DNA of 64,000 bases from Sabulibacter ruber (GCF_017355955.1 NZ_JAFFID010000001.1:2542001-2606000), one strand, 5' to 3'. Positions 33,099-42,401 are shown, counted from the stretch's first letter. The notes: a model not told the origin generated them from the letters alone. Made by a program: numbers and translations.

Positions 33099-35348
33099 AT
33101 GAAAGAATATTTCTTCCAAGATAACATGGGCAAGCCCATGGACCGGGTAGATGGTCGGTTAAAGGTGACGGGCGGTGCCAAATACTCTGCAGAATTTGAG
33201 TTGCCCAACATGAGCCACGGGGTTCTGGTAGGCAGCACCATCACCAAAGGGCGCATCAAAAGCATTGATACAAAAGCCGCCGAGCGGGCCCCGGGCGTAC
33301 TGGCCGTTTTGCATTACCAGAATTCGCCTAAGGTGCCGGGCTACGTACAGGCCGCCCACCCCACAGAGCCTAAACCAATCGGGCAACAGCACCGCGTTTT
33401 TTATGATGAGCAGGTGTACTTCAATGATCAGCCCATTGCCATTGTAGTAGCAGATACGCTGGAGCGCGCGCGCTATGCCGCCCGTTTGGTGAAAGCGCAG
33501 TACGAAGAAGAAAAGCACGCCACCAGCTTTCCTAAACACCAGGGCAAAGCTTTCTTGCCCACGGCCGCTCAGCGTAACCCTAAGCATGGCCTTAACGACT
33601 ACGTGCGCGGCAAAGCCGATGCGTACAAAGGTGAAAACCTTAAAATAGAAAGCGAGTACGTCATTCCGTCTGAGATGCACAACCCCATGGAGCTGCAGTC
33701 CATTATTGCCCATTGGGAAGCGCCTGACAGACTCACCGTATATGACAAAACCCAAGCCGTAATTGGCAGCCAGAACGCTTTTGCCCGCGAATGGAAAATT
33801 CCGGTGGAAAACGTAAAGGTGATTGCCACGTTTGTGGGCGGGGCTTTTGGGAACGGTTTGCACACCTGGCCCCACGAGACTGCCGCCATCATTGCCGCCA
33901 AAAAAGTAAACCGGCCGGTAAAACTGATGCTCACCCGCGAGCAGATGTTCACCATGGTAGGTTATCGGCCGTTTGCCTGGCAGAAAGTAGGCATGAGCGC
34001 TACGCCAGACGGCAAGATCACGGCCATCACGCACGAAGCCATTGGGCAGACCTCTTCTTACGAGGAGTTCACAGAGTCTACGCTGCAGCAGACGCGCATG
34101 ATGTACACCAGCCCCAACGTGACTACCCGGTACCGCATTCTGCCGCTGGATGTGAGCACGCCTATCTGGATGCGCGGCCCCGGCGAGGCCACCGGTGCTT
34201 TTGCGTTGGAGTCTGCCATGGACGAGATGGCGCACGTGCTCAAGATGGACCCGCTGGAATTCCGCCTGAAAAACCACACCGATAGAGATCCTGAGCGCAA
34301 TTTGCCCTGGTCTACCAAATTCCTGAAAGAAGCTATGCTCATGGGCGCCGAAAAGATTGGCTGGAACAAACGCCAGCTGCAACCCGGCTCCCTGCGCAAC
34401 GGCGATTGGCTGGTAGGCTACGGCATGGGCGTGGGTACGTTTGGCGCGCACCGCAATAGAGCCTCGGCCAAAGCTACTATGTTTGCCGATGGCAGGGTAG
34501 TCATCCAGAGCGCCACCACTGATATTGGTCCTGGTACCGGTACCGTCATGGTGCAGATTGCCGCCGATGCCTTGGGCATTTCGCCGGACAAAATCATCTT
34601 TGAACTGGGTAACTCGCTGTTTCCGCCGGCGCCAAGCCAGGGCGGTTCTGCTACGGTGGCCAGCGTGGGCTCAGCAGTGCGGGATGCCTGTATCGCCTTG
34701 AAAAAGAAACTGGCCAGCCTTACCACCGGCAACGCCGACTCTGGTTTCCGGAACGCGAAGTACGAGGACCTGACGTTCCAGAACGGGCAGATCTCCCTTA
34801 CCAGCTCGCCGGGCACCAAGCTCTCCTATACTGATGTGCTGAAACAACAGAAACTACCGGAGATTGAGGTAACCGAGGAATCAAGACCCAGCAACGAGGA
34901 GCGGCAGAAGTATTCAATGTACTCTTTCTCCGTGCATTTTGCCGAGGTACAGGTGCACCAGCTTACCGGTCAGGTTAAAGTGACCAAGGTGGTTACCTGC
35001 GCCGATGCCGGTAAAATTGTGAACAAGAAAACGGCCGGTAACCAGATGATTGGCGGGGCCGTGGGCGGCATTGGCATGGCCCTCACCGAAGGCGCTGTGA
35101 TTGATGACCGTTTCGGGCGGTACGTGACCAAGGATTTTGCGGAGTACCACATTCCCGTTCACGCCGACACCCCTGACATTGACGTGGTCTTTGTGGATAA
35201 ACCAGACTTCATCAACAACGCCATGGGTACCAAAGGTATCGGAGAGATTGCCATCATTGGGGTAGCCCCAGCCATCACCAATGCCATCTTCAACGCCACT
35301 GGCAAACGCATCAATGAATTGCCGGTTACGCCAGATAAACTGATTTAA
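33099..35348 (+). CDS. paoC: Molybdopterin-binding catalytic subunit of aldehyde oxidoreductase (PaoC/YagR-like)
   Basis: 749 residues from the ATG at 33099; an in-frame ATG at 33066 overlaps paoB and is less likely. It has the xanthine-oxidase large-subunit architecture: an Ald_Xan_dh_C domain starting MDRVDGRLKVTGGAKYSAEF and a MoCoBD domain with ATFVGGAFGNGL and MRGPGEATGAFALES. The catalytic Glu is in GTKGIGEIAI near residue 720. It oxidises aldehydes or related substrates in the periplasm with water as oxygen donor. It binds a Mo cofactor, MCD-type in E. coli PaoABC. No adjacent PaoD/XdhC-type maturation chaperone is present, so that factor must be elsewhere. It ends the operon before a strong terminator. 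Confidence 0.92.
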   Translation: MKEYFFQDNMGKPMDRVDGRLKVTGGAKYSAEFELPNMSHGVLVGSTITKGRIKSIDTKAAERAPGVLAVLHYQNSPKVPGYVQAAHPTEPKPIGQQHRVFYDEQVYFNDQPIAIVVADTLERARYAARLVKAQYEEEKHATSFPKHQGKAFLPTAAQRNPKHGLNDYVRGKADAYKGENLKIESEYVIPSEMHNPMELQSIIAHWEAPDRLTVYDKTQAVIGSQNAFAREWKIPVENVKVIATFVGGAFGNGLHTWPHETAAIIAAKKVNRPVKLMLTREQMFTMVGYRPFAWQKVGMSATPDGKITAITHEAIGQTSSYEEFTESTLQQTRMMYTSPNVTTRYRILPLDVSTPIWMRGPGEATGAFALESAMDEMAHVLKMDPLEFRLKNHTDRDPERNLPWSTKFLKEAMLMGAEKIGWNKRQLQPGSLRNGDWLVGYGMGVGTFGAHRNRASAKATMFADGRVVIQSATTDIGPGTGTVMVQIAADALGISPDKIIFELGNSLFPPAPSQGGSATVASVGSAVRDACIALKKKLASLTTGNADSGFRNAKYEDLTFQNGQISLTSSPGTKLSYTDVLKQQKLPEIEVTEESRPSNEERQKYSMYSFSVHFAEVQVHQLTGQVKVTKVVTCADAGKIVNKKTAGNQMIGGAVGGIGMALTEGAVIDDRFGRYVTKDFAEYHIPVHADTPDIDVVFVDKPDFINNAMGTKGIGEIAIIGVAPAITNAIFNATGKRINELPVTPDKLI

Positions 35349-35363
35349 GGACTTCCTTTATAC

Positions 35364-35404
35364 ACAGAAAAGCCGCTCTACAAATTGCAGAGCGGCTTTT
35401 CTGT
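35364..35404. terminator. Bidirectional terminator between paoC and the lipoprotein gene
   Basis: ACAGAAAAGCCGCTCT (35364-35379) pairs with AGAGCGGCTTTTCTGT (35389-35404), 16 bp perfect, loop ACAAATTGC. Confidence 0.88.
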
Positions 35405-35437
35405 TTTATGCCTGTTTTCTGGGAAACGGGCTTAAAT
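35405..35437. repeat. GTTTTC-core palindromic element, copy 13
   Basis: GCCTGTTTTCTGGGAAACGG followed by GCTTAAATC, directly abutting the paoC terminator. Confidence 0.55.
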
Positions 35438-35452
35438 CAAGATTATTAAAAG

Positions 35453-36451
35453 TTAATACCGATAACCGGGAAAATACTTGATGTCTAACACCATATAGTC
35501 TTCATCATGACCGGTGTTGCTCATAGTATCACCGCCATCGTCTACTATTTCTTTAACTTCAATGATTCCATAAACCACCCATGAGGTATCAAAAGGATAA
35601 CGAGCTTTGAAAACATACACGTCACCTACCTGAACATTCTCTACCGTACTTTCATCAGGACCATACTGTCTCATGGCTAAAGCAACCTGATTGGGTTGGG
35701 TCCAGTTCTTACCACCAGCCGGAACTTTCACAAAGGTAGCCTGTCTGCCGTCATTTCTTTCACCAGAGGTAAATGCGTGGTAAAACTGGTTATCAGACCA
35801 ACTTCTGGGAGAGTAAATGTTCTGAACCAAGGCAAAAGGCGACCTCCCATTTTCATCTACCAGTGCCTGCCGGGGAAATTCACCTATCCTGAAATCAACT
35901 ATACTGAGCGAATTAGCTGAGTTACCCCAGTAGTTGTACAGTTTCATGCCCTTGTATACCAGTGGCTCGGCAATGGTCAATCTTATTTCAGGGGCTTTGC
36001 CGGTAATTGGGTCTTTGTAAATGGTGCCGTCCTCCTCCTGTGCTTCTACGGTCAGGACAATGTCTTCTCCGGGCTTGGCTTGCAAAATGTAACTGTTCAC
36101 CAGGTACTCAAGCGTGTACTCGTTCATCCATACTCCATTCTGCTGGGTAAGCTGGCCACTACCCACCATCAGGGGCCATTCCCGCCCCCGTAAGTTGTCA
36201 TACACTTTGAAGTCTTTTATTCCCTGGTTTGTCTCAAACCTGAAGTTGTACCGAATGGTGTCACCTGAATAAACCCGCATGTCCGTGGCCGGACGGTCTT
36301 TAGGCAGGTACCCGTTATTGGTGTACTTGGAGAAAACCACGGTAGAAGTTAAGGCCGAATAAGGAGCTGGTGCCGGGTCCTCCTCATCAGAACAGGAAGC
36401 CATCAGGAACGGGGCGGCAAGCAGCCAGAGCAAGTGTACTAGTTTACGCAT
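35453..36451 (-). CDS. Uncharacterised outer lipoprotein
   Basis: 332 residues. The lipoprotein signal is MRKLVHLLWLLAAPFLMASC with Cys at 20, followed by an acidic SDEEDPAPAP linker, as in Bacteroidota surface lipoproteins. The body is beta-rich, with YSGDTIRYNFRFETNQGIKD resembling an Ig-like extracellular domain (about 55-160). The second half is rich in Tyr, Asn and Trp. It probably faces the periplasm or cell surface. No partner gene adjoins it. Function unknown; the call rests on the clear signal peptide and continuous coding composition. Confidence 0.7.
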   Translation of the reverse strand: MRKLVHLLWLLAAPFLMASCSDEEDPAPAPYSALTSTVVFSKYTNNGYLPKDRPATDMRVYSGDTIRYNFRFETNQGIKDFKVYDNLRGREWPLMVGSGQLTQQNGVWMNEYTLEYLVNSYILQAKPGEDIVLTVEAQEEDGTIYKDPITGKAPEIRLTIAEPLVYKGMKLYNYWGNSANSLSIVDFRIGEFPRQALVDENGRSPFALVQNIYSPRSWSDNQFYHAFTSGERNDGRQATFVKVPAGGKNWTQPNQVALAMRQYGPDESTVENVQVGDVYVFKARYPFDTSWVVYGIIEVKEIVDDGGDTMSNTGHDEDYMVLDIKYFPGYRY

Positions 36452-36656
36452 AGGGTTTAGTAGGTAAGGAGTAGGTTCTGTTCGCCAGTTTCACTCTACC
36501 CAACTGCTTTCCCTTGCGCTCCTGGCCGAACTTGAACTCTTCAAACAAAGACCAGGCCAATCCTTTAAACCCCTATCACCCAGAAATATTTATTAAGCAA
36601 CATAGGGGTAAATCATTGTTTTATAGTCTGTTCTGAAAACCAGCCAGTAAACCCCC

Positions 36657-36833
36657 ATGTTACGCTTCTTTTTTCTTTTAATCCTGACTGCCATAGCTCA
36701 TTGCCTCACGTACGGCCAGGACGGCCCCGAAGCTTCTACAAGGACAACCCCTACCCAAACTTCCACCACAATCATCGTTCCTGGTGATTCGCTCAGTACC
36801 TCTCCATCCAATCAGCTTGAGGTTGGCAAGTGA
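36657..36833 (+). CDS. Small secreted peptide, 58 residues
   Basis: ATG at 36657 to TGA at 36831-36833. It begins with a convincing signal peptide, MLRFFFLLILTAIAHCLTYG, likely cleaved after Gly-Gln, leaving a short Thr/Ser/Pro-rich tail (about 37 residues, TPTQTSTTIIVPGDSLST). No family recognised. It lies alone in the 36452-37067 gap, between the divergently oriented lipoprotein gene and uvrB, and is followed by a core-type hairpin. Short length keeps confidence moderate; the signal peptide is the main support. Confidence 0.45.
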   Translation: MLRFFFLLILTAIAHCLTYGQDGPEASTRTTPTQTSTTIIVPGDSLSTSPSNQLEVGK

Positions 36834-36860
36834 GCCACCTTCCTCCGCCAGTGGGCAGAG

Positions 36861-36897
36861 CGTTTTAAGCTTGTTTTTAGAAATGAGGCCTTAAACG
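36861..36897. repeat. GTTTTC-core palindromic element, copy 14
   Basis: CGTTTTAAGCTTGTTTTTAG followed by AAATGAGGCCTTAAACG. Arms CGTTTTAAG/CTTAAACG pair with one mismatch. It starts 28 bp after the small secreted ORF. Confidence 0.55.
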
Positions 36898-36993
36898 GTT
36901 TCTATAAAGGGAACCAGGCTGTGTATTCTGCATTCGGTCACCAGAATACCCGCTTTGAAAATCGTAGTGGTCCTCTAAGCCAGAGCAGAAATA

Positions 36994-37047
36994 AGAAATC
37001 CTGTTTCGGGGCTGGTTTCTGAAAATCAGCTCTGAAACAGGATTTCT
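36994..37047. terminator. Core-element hairpin with 14-bp perfect outer arms (copy 15)
   Basis: AGAAATCCTGTTTC (36994-37007) and GAAACAGGATTTCT (37034-37047), inner GGCTGGTTTCTGAAAATCAG. Lies 20 bp after the uvrB stop and probably terminates it. Confidence 0.75.
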
Positions 37048-37067
37048 ATTGATAAAAAACGAGCTAC

Positions 37068-39101
37068 TTAGTCGCGTTTGCTCTTGAGCAGTTTGCGCAG
37101 TTCAGCCAGTTCATCGCGGTATTTGGCGGCTTGCAGGAAGTCCAACTCTTTAGCGGCGGCTTCCATCTGCTTCTCGGTTTTCTTGATGACTTTCTCCAGC
37201 TCGTCGCGCTTCATATACTGCACCACCGGATCGGCGGCCACCGACATCAAGCTCTCGTCTGGTCCAGCGTATACCTTCGGCTCTCTCTTGTTGGAATCTG
37301 CCACGGAGGTTTGTTCCATAATCGCCTCTTTGGACTTGTACACCGTGCGCGGGGTAATGCCGTGCTCCAGGTTGTACTCCATCTGCACGGCGCGGCGACG
37401 GTTGGTCTCGTCAATGGCGCGTTGCATGGAGCCCGTGATTCTATCGGCGTACATGAGCACCTTGCCGTTTTCGTTACGGGCGGCCCGGCCGATGGTCTGG
37501 ATCAACGACCGCTGATCGCGCAGGAAACCTTCTTTGTCGGTATCCAGAATGGCTACCAAGCTTACCTCCGGCAAGTCAAGACCCTCGCGGAGCAGGTTCA
37601 CGCCTATGAGCACATCTATTTCGCCTAAACGAAGCTCGCGCAGAATCTCCACCCGCTCCAAAGATTTCACCTCTGAGTGGATGTACTTCACCTTAATGTT
37701 GAGGCGCTCCATGTATTTGGTGAGTTCCTCGGCCATGCGTTTGGTCAGCGTGGTCACCAATACGCGGTCTCCGGCTTTGATGCGGTTATCTACCTCGTCC
37801 AGCAGATCATCAATCTGGTTCTGGCTAGGCCGAACTTCGATTTCCGGATCCAACAAACCGGTTGGCCGGATGATCTGCTCTACAATCACCCCTTCTGATT
37901 TCTGGATCTCGTAATCGCCGGGCGTGGCACTCACGAAGATGACCTGGTGCATGAGGCTCTCAAACTCATTGAACGTGAGCGGACGGTTATCCATGGCCGC
38001 TGGCAAACGGAAACCGTATTCTACCAGCGCGGTTTTGCGGGAGCGGTCACCGCCCCACATGGCGCGTACCTGCGGCAAGGTGGCGTGGCTCTCATCAATC
38101 ACCATCAGGAAATCATCGGGGAAGTAGTCCAGCAAACAGAACGGACGGGCACCGGGAGCCCGGCGGTCAAAGTAGCGGGAGTAGTTCTCAATACCGGAGC
38201 AGTAACCCAGTTCCCGGATCATCTCTAGGTCAAACTCAGTGCGCTCTTTGATGCGTTTGGCTTCGTTGTCGCGGCCTTCTTTGAGGAAATACTCGTGCTG
38301 GGCCACCATGTCATACTGAATCTCGCTGATGGCCTGGTTCAACGTGTCTTTGCCCGTCACGAAGAGGTTAGCCGGATATAGCGTGATGCCTTCCTCATCG
38401 GCAATCTTCTTGCCGCTCTGCGGGTCAATGCGCTGGATAGACTCAATCTCATCACCCCAGAAATAAATTCGGTAGGCGAAATCGGCGTAAGCCGGGAAAA
38501 TGTCTACGGTATCACCCTTCACCCGGAAAGTTCCACGTGTGAACTCCACCTCGGTGCGGCTGTACAGGATAGACACGAACTGATACAACAGGTTATTGCG
38601 GCTCACCTTCATGCCCGGGGCCAGCGGGATCACGTTCTTCCCGAACTCCTCTGGGTTGCCAATACCGTAAATACAGCTCACCGAGGCTACCACAATCACA
38701 TCGCGCCGGCCAGACAACAGGGCCGACGTGGCATGCAGACGAAGTTTCTCAATTTCTTCGTTGATGGCCAGGTCCTTCTCTATAAATACATCTGAAGAAG
38801 CAATATAGGCTTCTGGCTGGTAGTAGTCATAGTACGAGATAAAGTACTCTACCGCGTTATTGGGGAAAAACTGCTTGAACTCACCATACAACTGGGCAGC
38901 CAAGGTTTTGTTATGGCACAACACCAGTGTTGGCTTTTGCACCTGCTGTACCACGTTGGCCACGGTAAAGGTTTTACCGGTACCCGTGGCACCAAGCAGC
39001 ACCTGGGCTTGCTCCCCGTTGTTCACGCCCTCCACTAGTTGGGCAATGGCGCGGGGCTGGTCGCCGGTAGGTTTGAATTCTGATGTGAGTTGAAAATTCA
39101 T
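37068..39101 (-). CDS. uvrB: UvrABC excinuclease subunit B
   Basis: 677 residues, full length. The Walker A motif is [11 protein letters not shown] at about 37-47. The beta-hairpin region [17 protein letters not shown] is at about 92-108, helicase motifs include [11 protein letters not shown] and QTIGRAARN, and the C-terminal UvrC-binding UVR motif ([20 protein letters not shown]) is near 640. It verifies damage passed on by UvrA, loads onto DNA and recruits UvrC for incision. It is apparently monocistronic, with a TACCTTTG box 18 bp upstream. Confidence 0.98.
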   Translation of the reverse strand: MNFQLTSEFKPTGDQPRAIAQLVEGVNNGEQAQVLLGATGTGKTFTVANVVQQVQKPTLVLCHNKTLAAQLYGEFKQFFPNNAVEYFISYYDYYQPEAYIASSDVFIEKDLAINEEIEKLRLHATSALLSGRRDVIVVASVSCIYGIGNPEEFGKNVIPLAPGMKVSRNNLLYQFVSILYSRTEVEFTRGTFRVKGDTVDIFPAYADFAYRIYFWGDEIESIQRIDPQSGKKIADEEGITLYPANLFVTGKDTLNQAISEIQYDMVAQHEYFLKEGRDNEAKRIKERTEFDLEMIRELGYCSGIENYSRYFDRRAPGARPFCLLDYFPDDFLMVIDESHATLPQVRAMWGGDRSRKTALVEYGFRLPAAMDNRPLTFNEFESLMHQVIFVSATPGDYEIQKSEGVIVEQIIRPTGLLDPEIEVRPSQNQIDDLLDEVDNRIKAGDRVLVTTLTKRMAEELTKYMERLNIKVKYIHSEVKSLERVEILRELRLGEIDVLIGVNLLREGLDLPEVSLVAILDTDKEGFLRDQRSLIQTIGRAARNENGKVLMYADRITGSMQRAIDETNRRRAVQMEYNLEHGITPRTVYKSKEAIMEQTSVADSNKREPKVYAGPDESLMSVAADPVVQYMKRDELEKVIKKTEKQMEAAAKELDFLQAAKYRDELAELRKLLKSKRD

Positions 39102-39118
39102 GTACTACAGATTACAAT

Positions 39119-39152
39119 CAAAGGTAACGTTTTATAACATTAGCTTTAGCAA
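39119..39152 (-). promoter_or_regulatory. uvrB promoter
   Basis: Minus strand TTG (39152-39150), 23 bp, TACCTTTG (39126-39119), an exact TAnnTTTG box 18 bp before the ATG. Confidence 0.55.
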
Positions 39153-39212
39153 TAGAGTTTAGCACTTGGCTAAATAAACTAGCGTTTTGCCTCTATTTTC
39201 TTTAAACCAAAC

Positions 39213-39243
39213 AAAAAACGCCGCTTTAACTAAAGCGGCGTTT
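39213..39243 (-). terminator. Terminator of the small lipoprotein gene
   Basis: 13-bp perfect arms AAACGCCGCTTTA (39216-39228) and TAAAGCGGCGTTT (39231-39243), loop AC. On the minus strand it is followed by a T-run (A-run at 39213-39218 on plus). Confidence 0.85.
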
Positions 39244-39312
39244 CTGGATATACATAGTTTTATCTTGGTTCTGATTTTAATCTTTCCAACAGCAGGTGAT
39301 TCTCAGTGAAGT

Positions 39313-39669
39313 TTAGTTGCAGGAGCTTTCGCTTACGGTGAGCACTTTCACGTGCGGGTAAATGATTGGGATAAAGCCCGGGCAATCTGGTGCTTCTTTT
39401 GGATCCAGCGGTCTCATGGTAATGTATAGCTTCTTACCGGGCACCTGATACAGATGGTGTAAATCAAAAGTGTTTACATATACCGTATCATTGTCTGGCT
39501 TGGCTCCTACCATACTGGCAGCCGAGGTATCTGTGATACCCAAAACAGTACCGCACCCTTGGTCAATGACTACCGCCGGATAGCATTTGGTGACCTCTTC
39601 TTCCTCTTTACAGCTCCAACATGCAATTGCGGCGGCTAAAACCGCAAAAGCGAATCTACCTCTTTGCAT
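39313..39669 (-). CDS. Small uncharacterised lipoprotein
   Basis: 118 residues. The lipoprotein signal is MQRGRFAFAVLAAAIACWSC with acylated Cys at 20, then KEEEEVTK. Several cysteines follow (KCYPAVVIDQGCGTV, APDCPGF, SSCN), which may pair as disulfides after export. It shows a beta-strand pattern and no family I recognise. It sits downstream of a small membrane protein and the ECF-linked pair, all on the minus strand with gaps of 50-95 bp, and ends at a strong terminator. It may be the last gene of that transcript. Confidence 0.65.
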   Translation of the reverse strand: MQRGRFAFAVLAAAIACWSCKEEEEVTKCYPAVVIDQGCGTVLGITDTSAASMVGAKPDNDTVYVNTFDLHHLYQVPGKKLYITMRPLDPKEAPDCPGFIPIIYPHVKVLTVSESSCN

Positions 39670-39719
39670 TTTCTCTATATGCTTTTGTCTTTAAGTATTA
39701 AAATTAAGCAATTAAATGT

Positions 39720-39935
39720 TTAAGGCAATACCAATGCATTCTTTTTCAGGCTTTTGTCAGCCAACGCTTTCTGTGCCTGCTCCTTTAAGGAAGTAATCAT
39801 GTTCTCTTCTTTTTCACTGACAACATCTTTGATTTCTTCCTTCAGCCAAAGAGAAGCACTACCCACATACAAGGGAACAGAGAAAATCAGCGCCCAGGTT
39901 CTTACCACTTTGGGGAGAGAGTAAGTCTTGTTCAT
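39720..39935 (-). CDS. Small protein with one N-terminal membrane segment
   Basis: 71 residues. A hydrophobic segment, VRTWALIFSVPLYVGSAS (about 11-28), is followed by a charged helical tail (LKEEIKDVVSEKEENMITSL) that could form a short coiled coil. No family recognised. It lies 93 bp downstream of the ECF-linked barrel-like protein and 50 bp upstream of the small lipoprotein, same strand. Confidence 0.55.
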   Translation of the reverse strand: MNKTYSLPKVVRTWALIFSVPLYVGSASLWLKEEIKDVVSEKEENMITSLKEQAQKALADKSLKKNALVLP

Positions 39936-40028
39936 GGTTGAAAAGTACTTGGGTAAAATAATTGCTGAATTAAGTAGACCTAAAACTGAAGGTCTACCCC
40001 TATTCAGGTTATGAAAATAATTTAAAAT

Positions 40029-41636
40029 CTACTTAGTCAAGCGCCATCTGCCCCCAATGTTCACCCCTAGTTGATAAGGGTTTGCCTGTTGCTGATTCTC
40101 CCGCACCATGGGTGAAAGAGAATAAACAAATTCAGGGGCCACCAGAATACTCATTTTCCTGGTCACATCGTATCCGAGCCCAATGGAGGTAGAAGTAGCC
40201 CACTGCATGGTCCGGAAAGGGGAATCTTTGTCATTAAGACCGTACCGGATGGCTTGCACCTGGTCTGTCTCTGGCATGATACTGTTCTGTACCAGCACAT
40301 TCATGTTAATGCCACCGGAGATAAGAGCATATGCTTTCTTCATATTAAGCCGGTATGCCACCCGTACCGGCAGTCCTATCTGCTGATACTTATATCTTGT
40401 ACTGTACTGGTCTGTAGGACTCACATAAAGGGGCTGCGCCGAAGCATCTGTTTGCAGCACGTTGGCCACTAAAGGCGTACTCCTGTTAGCGGCTCCACTG
40501 TAGAAGTTTCCCGGCATGTTGGCAGCAGTTGCCCCTCCTCCGTAAATCAGGTAGGAATGGGTAGTAGTGGCTTCGGTTTGCGTGTACATGACACCGCTCT
40601 CAATCTGCCACTTCTCATTAATCCTGTAGCTTGCCCCTACTGAGGCTGAATAGGAATAAGCAGGTTTATAGCTGTCATTGTATTCCTCCACCGCCTGTTT
40701 ATACTGCTGATACGTCTGAGGCTGCGCCAAAGAAACATCTTCGGTCATTGGAGAGCTATTGCCAATTTTAACCGGTGCATAAGAATATTGGGGACTATAC
40801 GCCATGGTAACACTCCAACGGTAGAAATCTTCTTGTCCTACGCCTTTCTTTGCGGGTTCATTTGCCGGTTGGGCCTGTGCTAACGTTGAAGCTTCGGTTT
40901 CCTTCTGCACCATGATACTTTTTTTAGGGGCATCCGCTAGAGAATCTCCCTTGGCAGACAGTATTCTGGATATAGCGTAGCTATTGGCTAACTCTCTGGA
41001 GAATGGTTTCCCAACCTCGTCCTGAGACATAACTGCCTTCTCCCCTTTTTTAGTACGTTCTATTCCAGCGGCCTCATCAGTGACAGTAGATTGTTGGGCC
41101 ATTCCGCTGGTAGAGGCAGGCGCTGAAAAAGTTCTTCTGGCTTCAGCAGAAACCCTTTCACTGGCATACACAGTTTGTGAAGTGCTCCTTGCCGCAGAAG
41201 CGATCTGTCTATCTTCGTTTTGGGGCTTGTTTCCAGAAAAGGGCTCAGAAACAGGCTCTCTTTGTTCTGCTGGCTCCTGATTTTTGGGGCTTGAACTAGC
41301 CAAGCCTGCATTGCTTTTTGCTCCCTTGAAATCAGCCGGAAGGCTTTCACCTGCTTTTACCTGCTCAGAAGCCAAGGAACTTCCCTGCCCGGTTAGGCCT
41401 GTGTTCTGCTGCCAGAGAATCACTCCTGCAGATAACAGGAGCAAAAGGAAAGCCGCCGCGATAGAACGGTACCAGAGAGCCTGCTTCTTGTACCGGTGTA
41501 ACTCATGCAGTTCCAGTTCCCTGTCTACGTTTTCCCAAATGCGCGAAGGCGGTGGGGTTTCTTTTCCAGCAAAGCCACTCCGGAAAATATCTTCCACAGA
41601 CTGGCCTTTCTTATCCTCAGCCGGAGACTTTTTCAT
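40029..41636 (-). CDS. Membrane-anchored protein with C-terminal outer-membrane-barrel-like domain, linked to ECF sigma factor
   Basis: 535 residues. A cytosolic N-terminus of about 45 residues (SVEDIFRSGFAGKETPPPSRIWENV resembles anti-sigma/FecR-adjacent proteins of Bacteroidota) precedes one transmembrane helix, SIAAAFLLLLLSAGVILW, at about residues 58-75. A long Ser/Ala/Gln-rich linker (80-270) follows. The C-terminal 250 residues show alternating aromatic strands (WSVTMAYSPQYSYAPVKIG, YSASVGASYRINEKWQIESG, GINMNVLVQNS, LGVNIGGRWRLTK) like the outer-membrane beta-barrel domain. The start codon lies inside the end of the sigma factor gene (20-bp overlap). It may act as the cognate anti-sigma factor or as an envelope-spanning sensor; this is inference. 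Confidence 0.7.
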   Translation of the reverse strand: MKKSPAEDKKGQSVEDIFRSGFAGKETPPPSRIWENVDRELELHELHRYKKQALWYRSIAAAFLLLLLSAGVILWQQNTGLTGQGSSLASEQVKAGESLPADFKGAKSNAGLASSSPKNQEPAEQREPVSEPFSGNKPQNEDRQIASAARSTSQTVYASERVSAEARRTFSAPASTSGMAQQSTVTDEAAGIERTKKGEKAVMSQDEVGKPFSRELANSYAISRILSAKGDSLADAPKKSIMVQKETEASTLAQAQPANEPAKKGVGQEDFYRWSVTMAYSPQYSYAPVKIGNSSPMTEDVSLAQPQTYQQYKQAVEEYNDSYKPAYSYSASVGASYRINEKWQIESGVMYTQTEATTTHSYLIYGGGATAANMPGNFYSGAANRSTPLVANVLQTDASAQPLYVSPTDQYSTRYKYQQIGLPVRVAYRLNMKKAYALISGGINMNVLVQNSIMPETDQVQAIRYGLNDKDSPFRTMQWATSTSIGLGYDVTRKMSILVAPEFVYSLSPMVRENQQQANPYQLGVNIGGRWRLTK

Positions 41637-42192
41637 GGTATTGCTGATTTAGCCGCAACAACGCCTGCCGTAAGCTGGCGCGGGCGCGGGAATATTGTGA
41701 CTTAGAGGTACTCTCAGTGATGTCTAACATCTCCCCAATCTCTTTATGGGAAAAGCCTTCAATGGCGTACAGGTTGAAAACCGCCTGATATCTGGGCGGC
41801 AGCTCCCGTACCAACTGCAGCAATTCTTCATAGCCAATCTGGCTATCAATCCCGTCTTGCTCAGAGGCCTCGTCCCATTCTTCTTCATGTTCGGTTACCA
41901 TCAAATGCCTGTTACTGCGCTGGTGTTTTAAGGATGTGTTGATCACAATGCGCTTAATCCAGAACTCCAGCGGGCAATCGCCTTTGAAGCTTTTGAGGTA
42001 CAGGAACACTTTCACAAATGAGTCCTGAAGAATGTCCTCGGCCTCAAAATCCGTACGGGCGTAGCGTTTGCTCACGGCCAGCATCTTGCCCGCATACTTT
42101 TGGTACAGCAAGTGCTGGGCTTCCCGCTTACCGGCTATAGCCCGCTTGATGAGGTCTTCCTCAGTAGGATCTTTTGACTTTAGAATCTTCAA
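41617..42192 (-). CDS. ECF-type RNA polymerase sigma factor
   Basis: 191 residues starting at a TTG (42192); no in-frame ATG fits. Region 2 includes YAGKMLAVSKRYARTDFEAEDILQDSFVKVF (the DED and LQ core-binding residues are visible), then LEFWIKRIVINTSLKHQR. Region 4 has LPPRYQAVFNLYAIEGFSH, the helix-turn-helix KEIGEMLDITESTSKSQYSRA, and RASLRQAL. It directs RNA polymerase to its own promoters. It overlaps the next gene by 20 bp, the normal geometry for a sigma factor and its regulator. Confidence 0.92.
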   Translation of the reverse strand: MKILKSKDPTEEDLIKRAIAGKREAQHLLYQKYAGKMLAVSKRYARTDFEAEDILQDSFVKVFLYLKSFKGDCPLEFWIKRIVINTSLKHQRSNRHLMVTEHEEEWDEASEQDGIDSQIGYEELLQLVRELPPRYQAVFNLYAIEGFSHKEIGEMLDITESTSKSQYSRARASLRQALLRLNQQYHEKVSG

Positions 42193-42360
42193 AGGAGGGT
42201 CATTATAATGATCTTCTACAGCTAAGAGTACCGCCAGCCACCAAAGGTTGCATGGCTATTTCAGCAGAACCAAATAATTTTCTCCGCTGCTGGTACTACC
42301 TTCAAGACAGATACATGCCCCAAAACCCTTATTCTGGAAAAGGAGAACGGAAATTGGCTA

Positions 42361-42400
42361 CTGTTTTAAGCGGGTTTTCCTGAAAAGAGCTCAAAAACAA
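42361..42400. repeat. GTTTTC-core palindromic element, copy 16 (degenerate)
   Basis: CTGTTTTAAGCGGGTTTTCC followed by TGAAAAGAGCTCAAAAACAA. Only the centre pairs well. Lies directly before the aroE stop. Confidence 0.4.
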
Positions 42401-42401
42401 G

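Noticed and set aside
33159-34451. 430-codon minus-strand ORF inside paoC
   Set aside because: Antisense to a conserved molybdoenzyme; no promoter, domain or start context.
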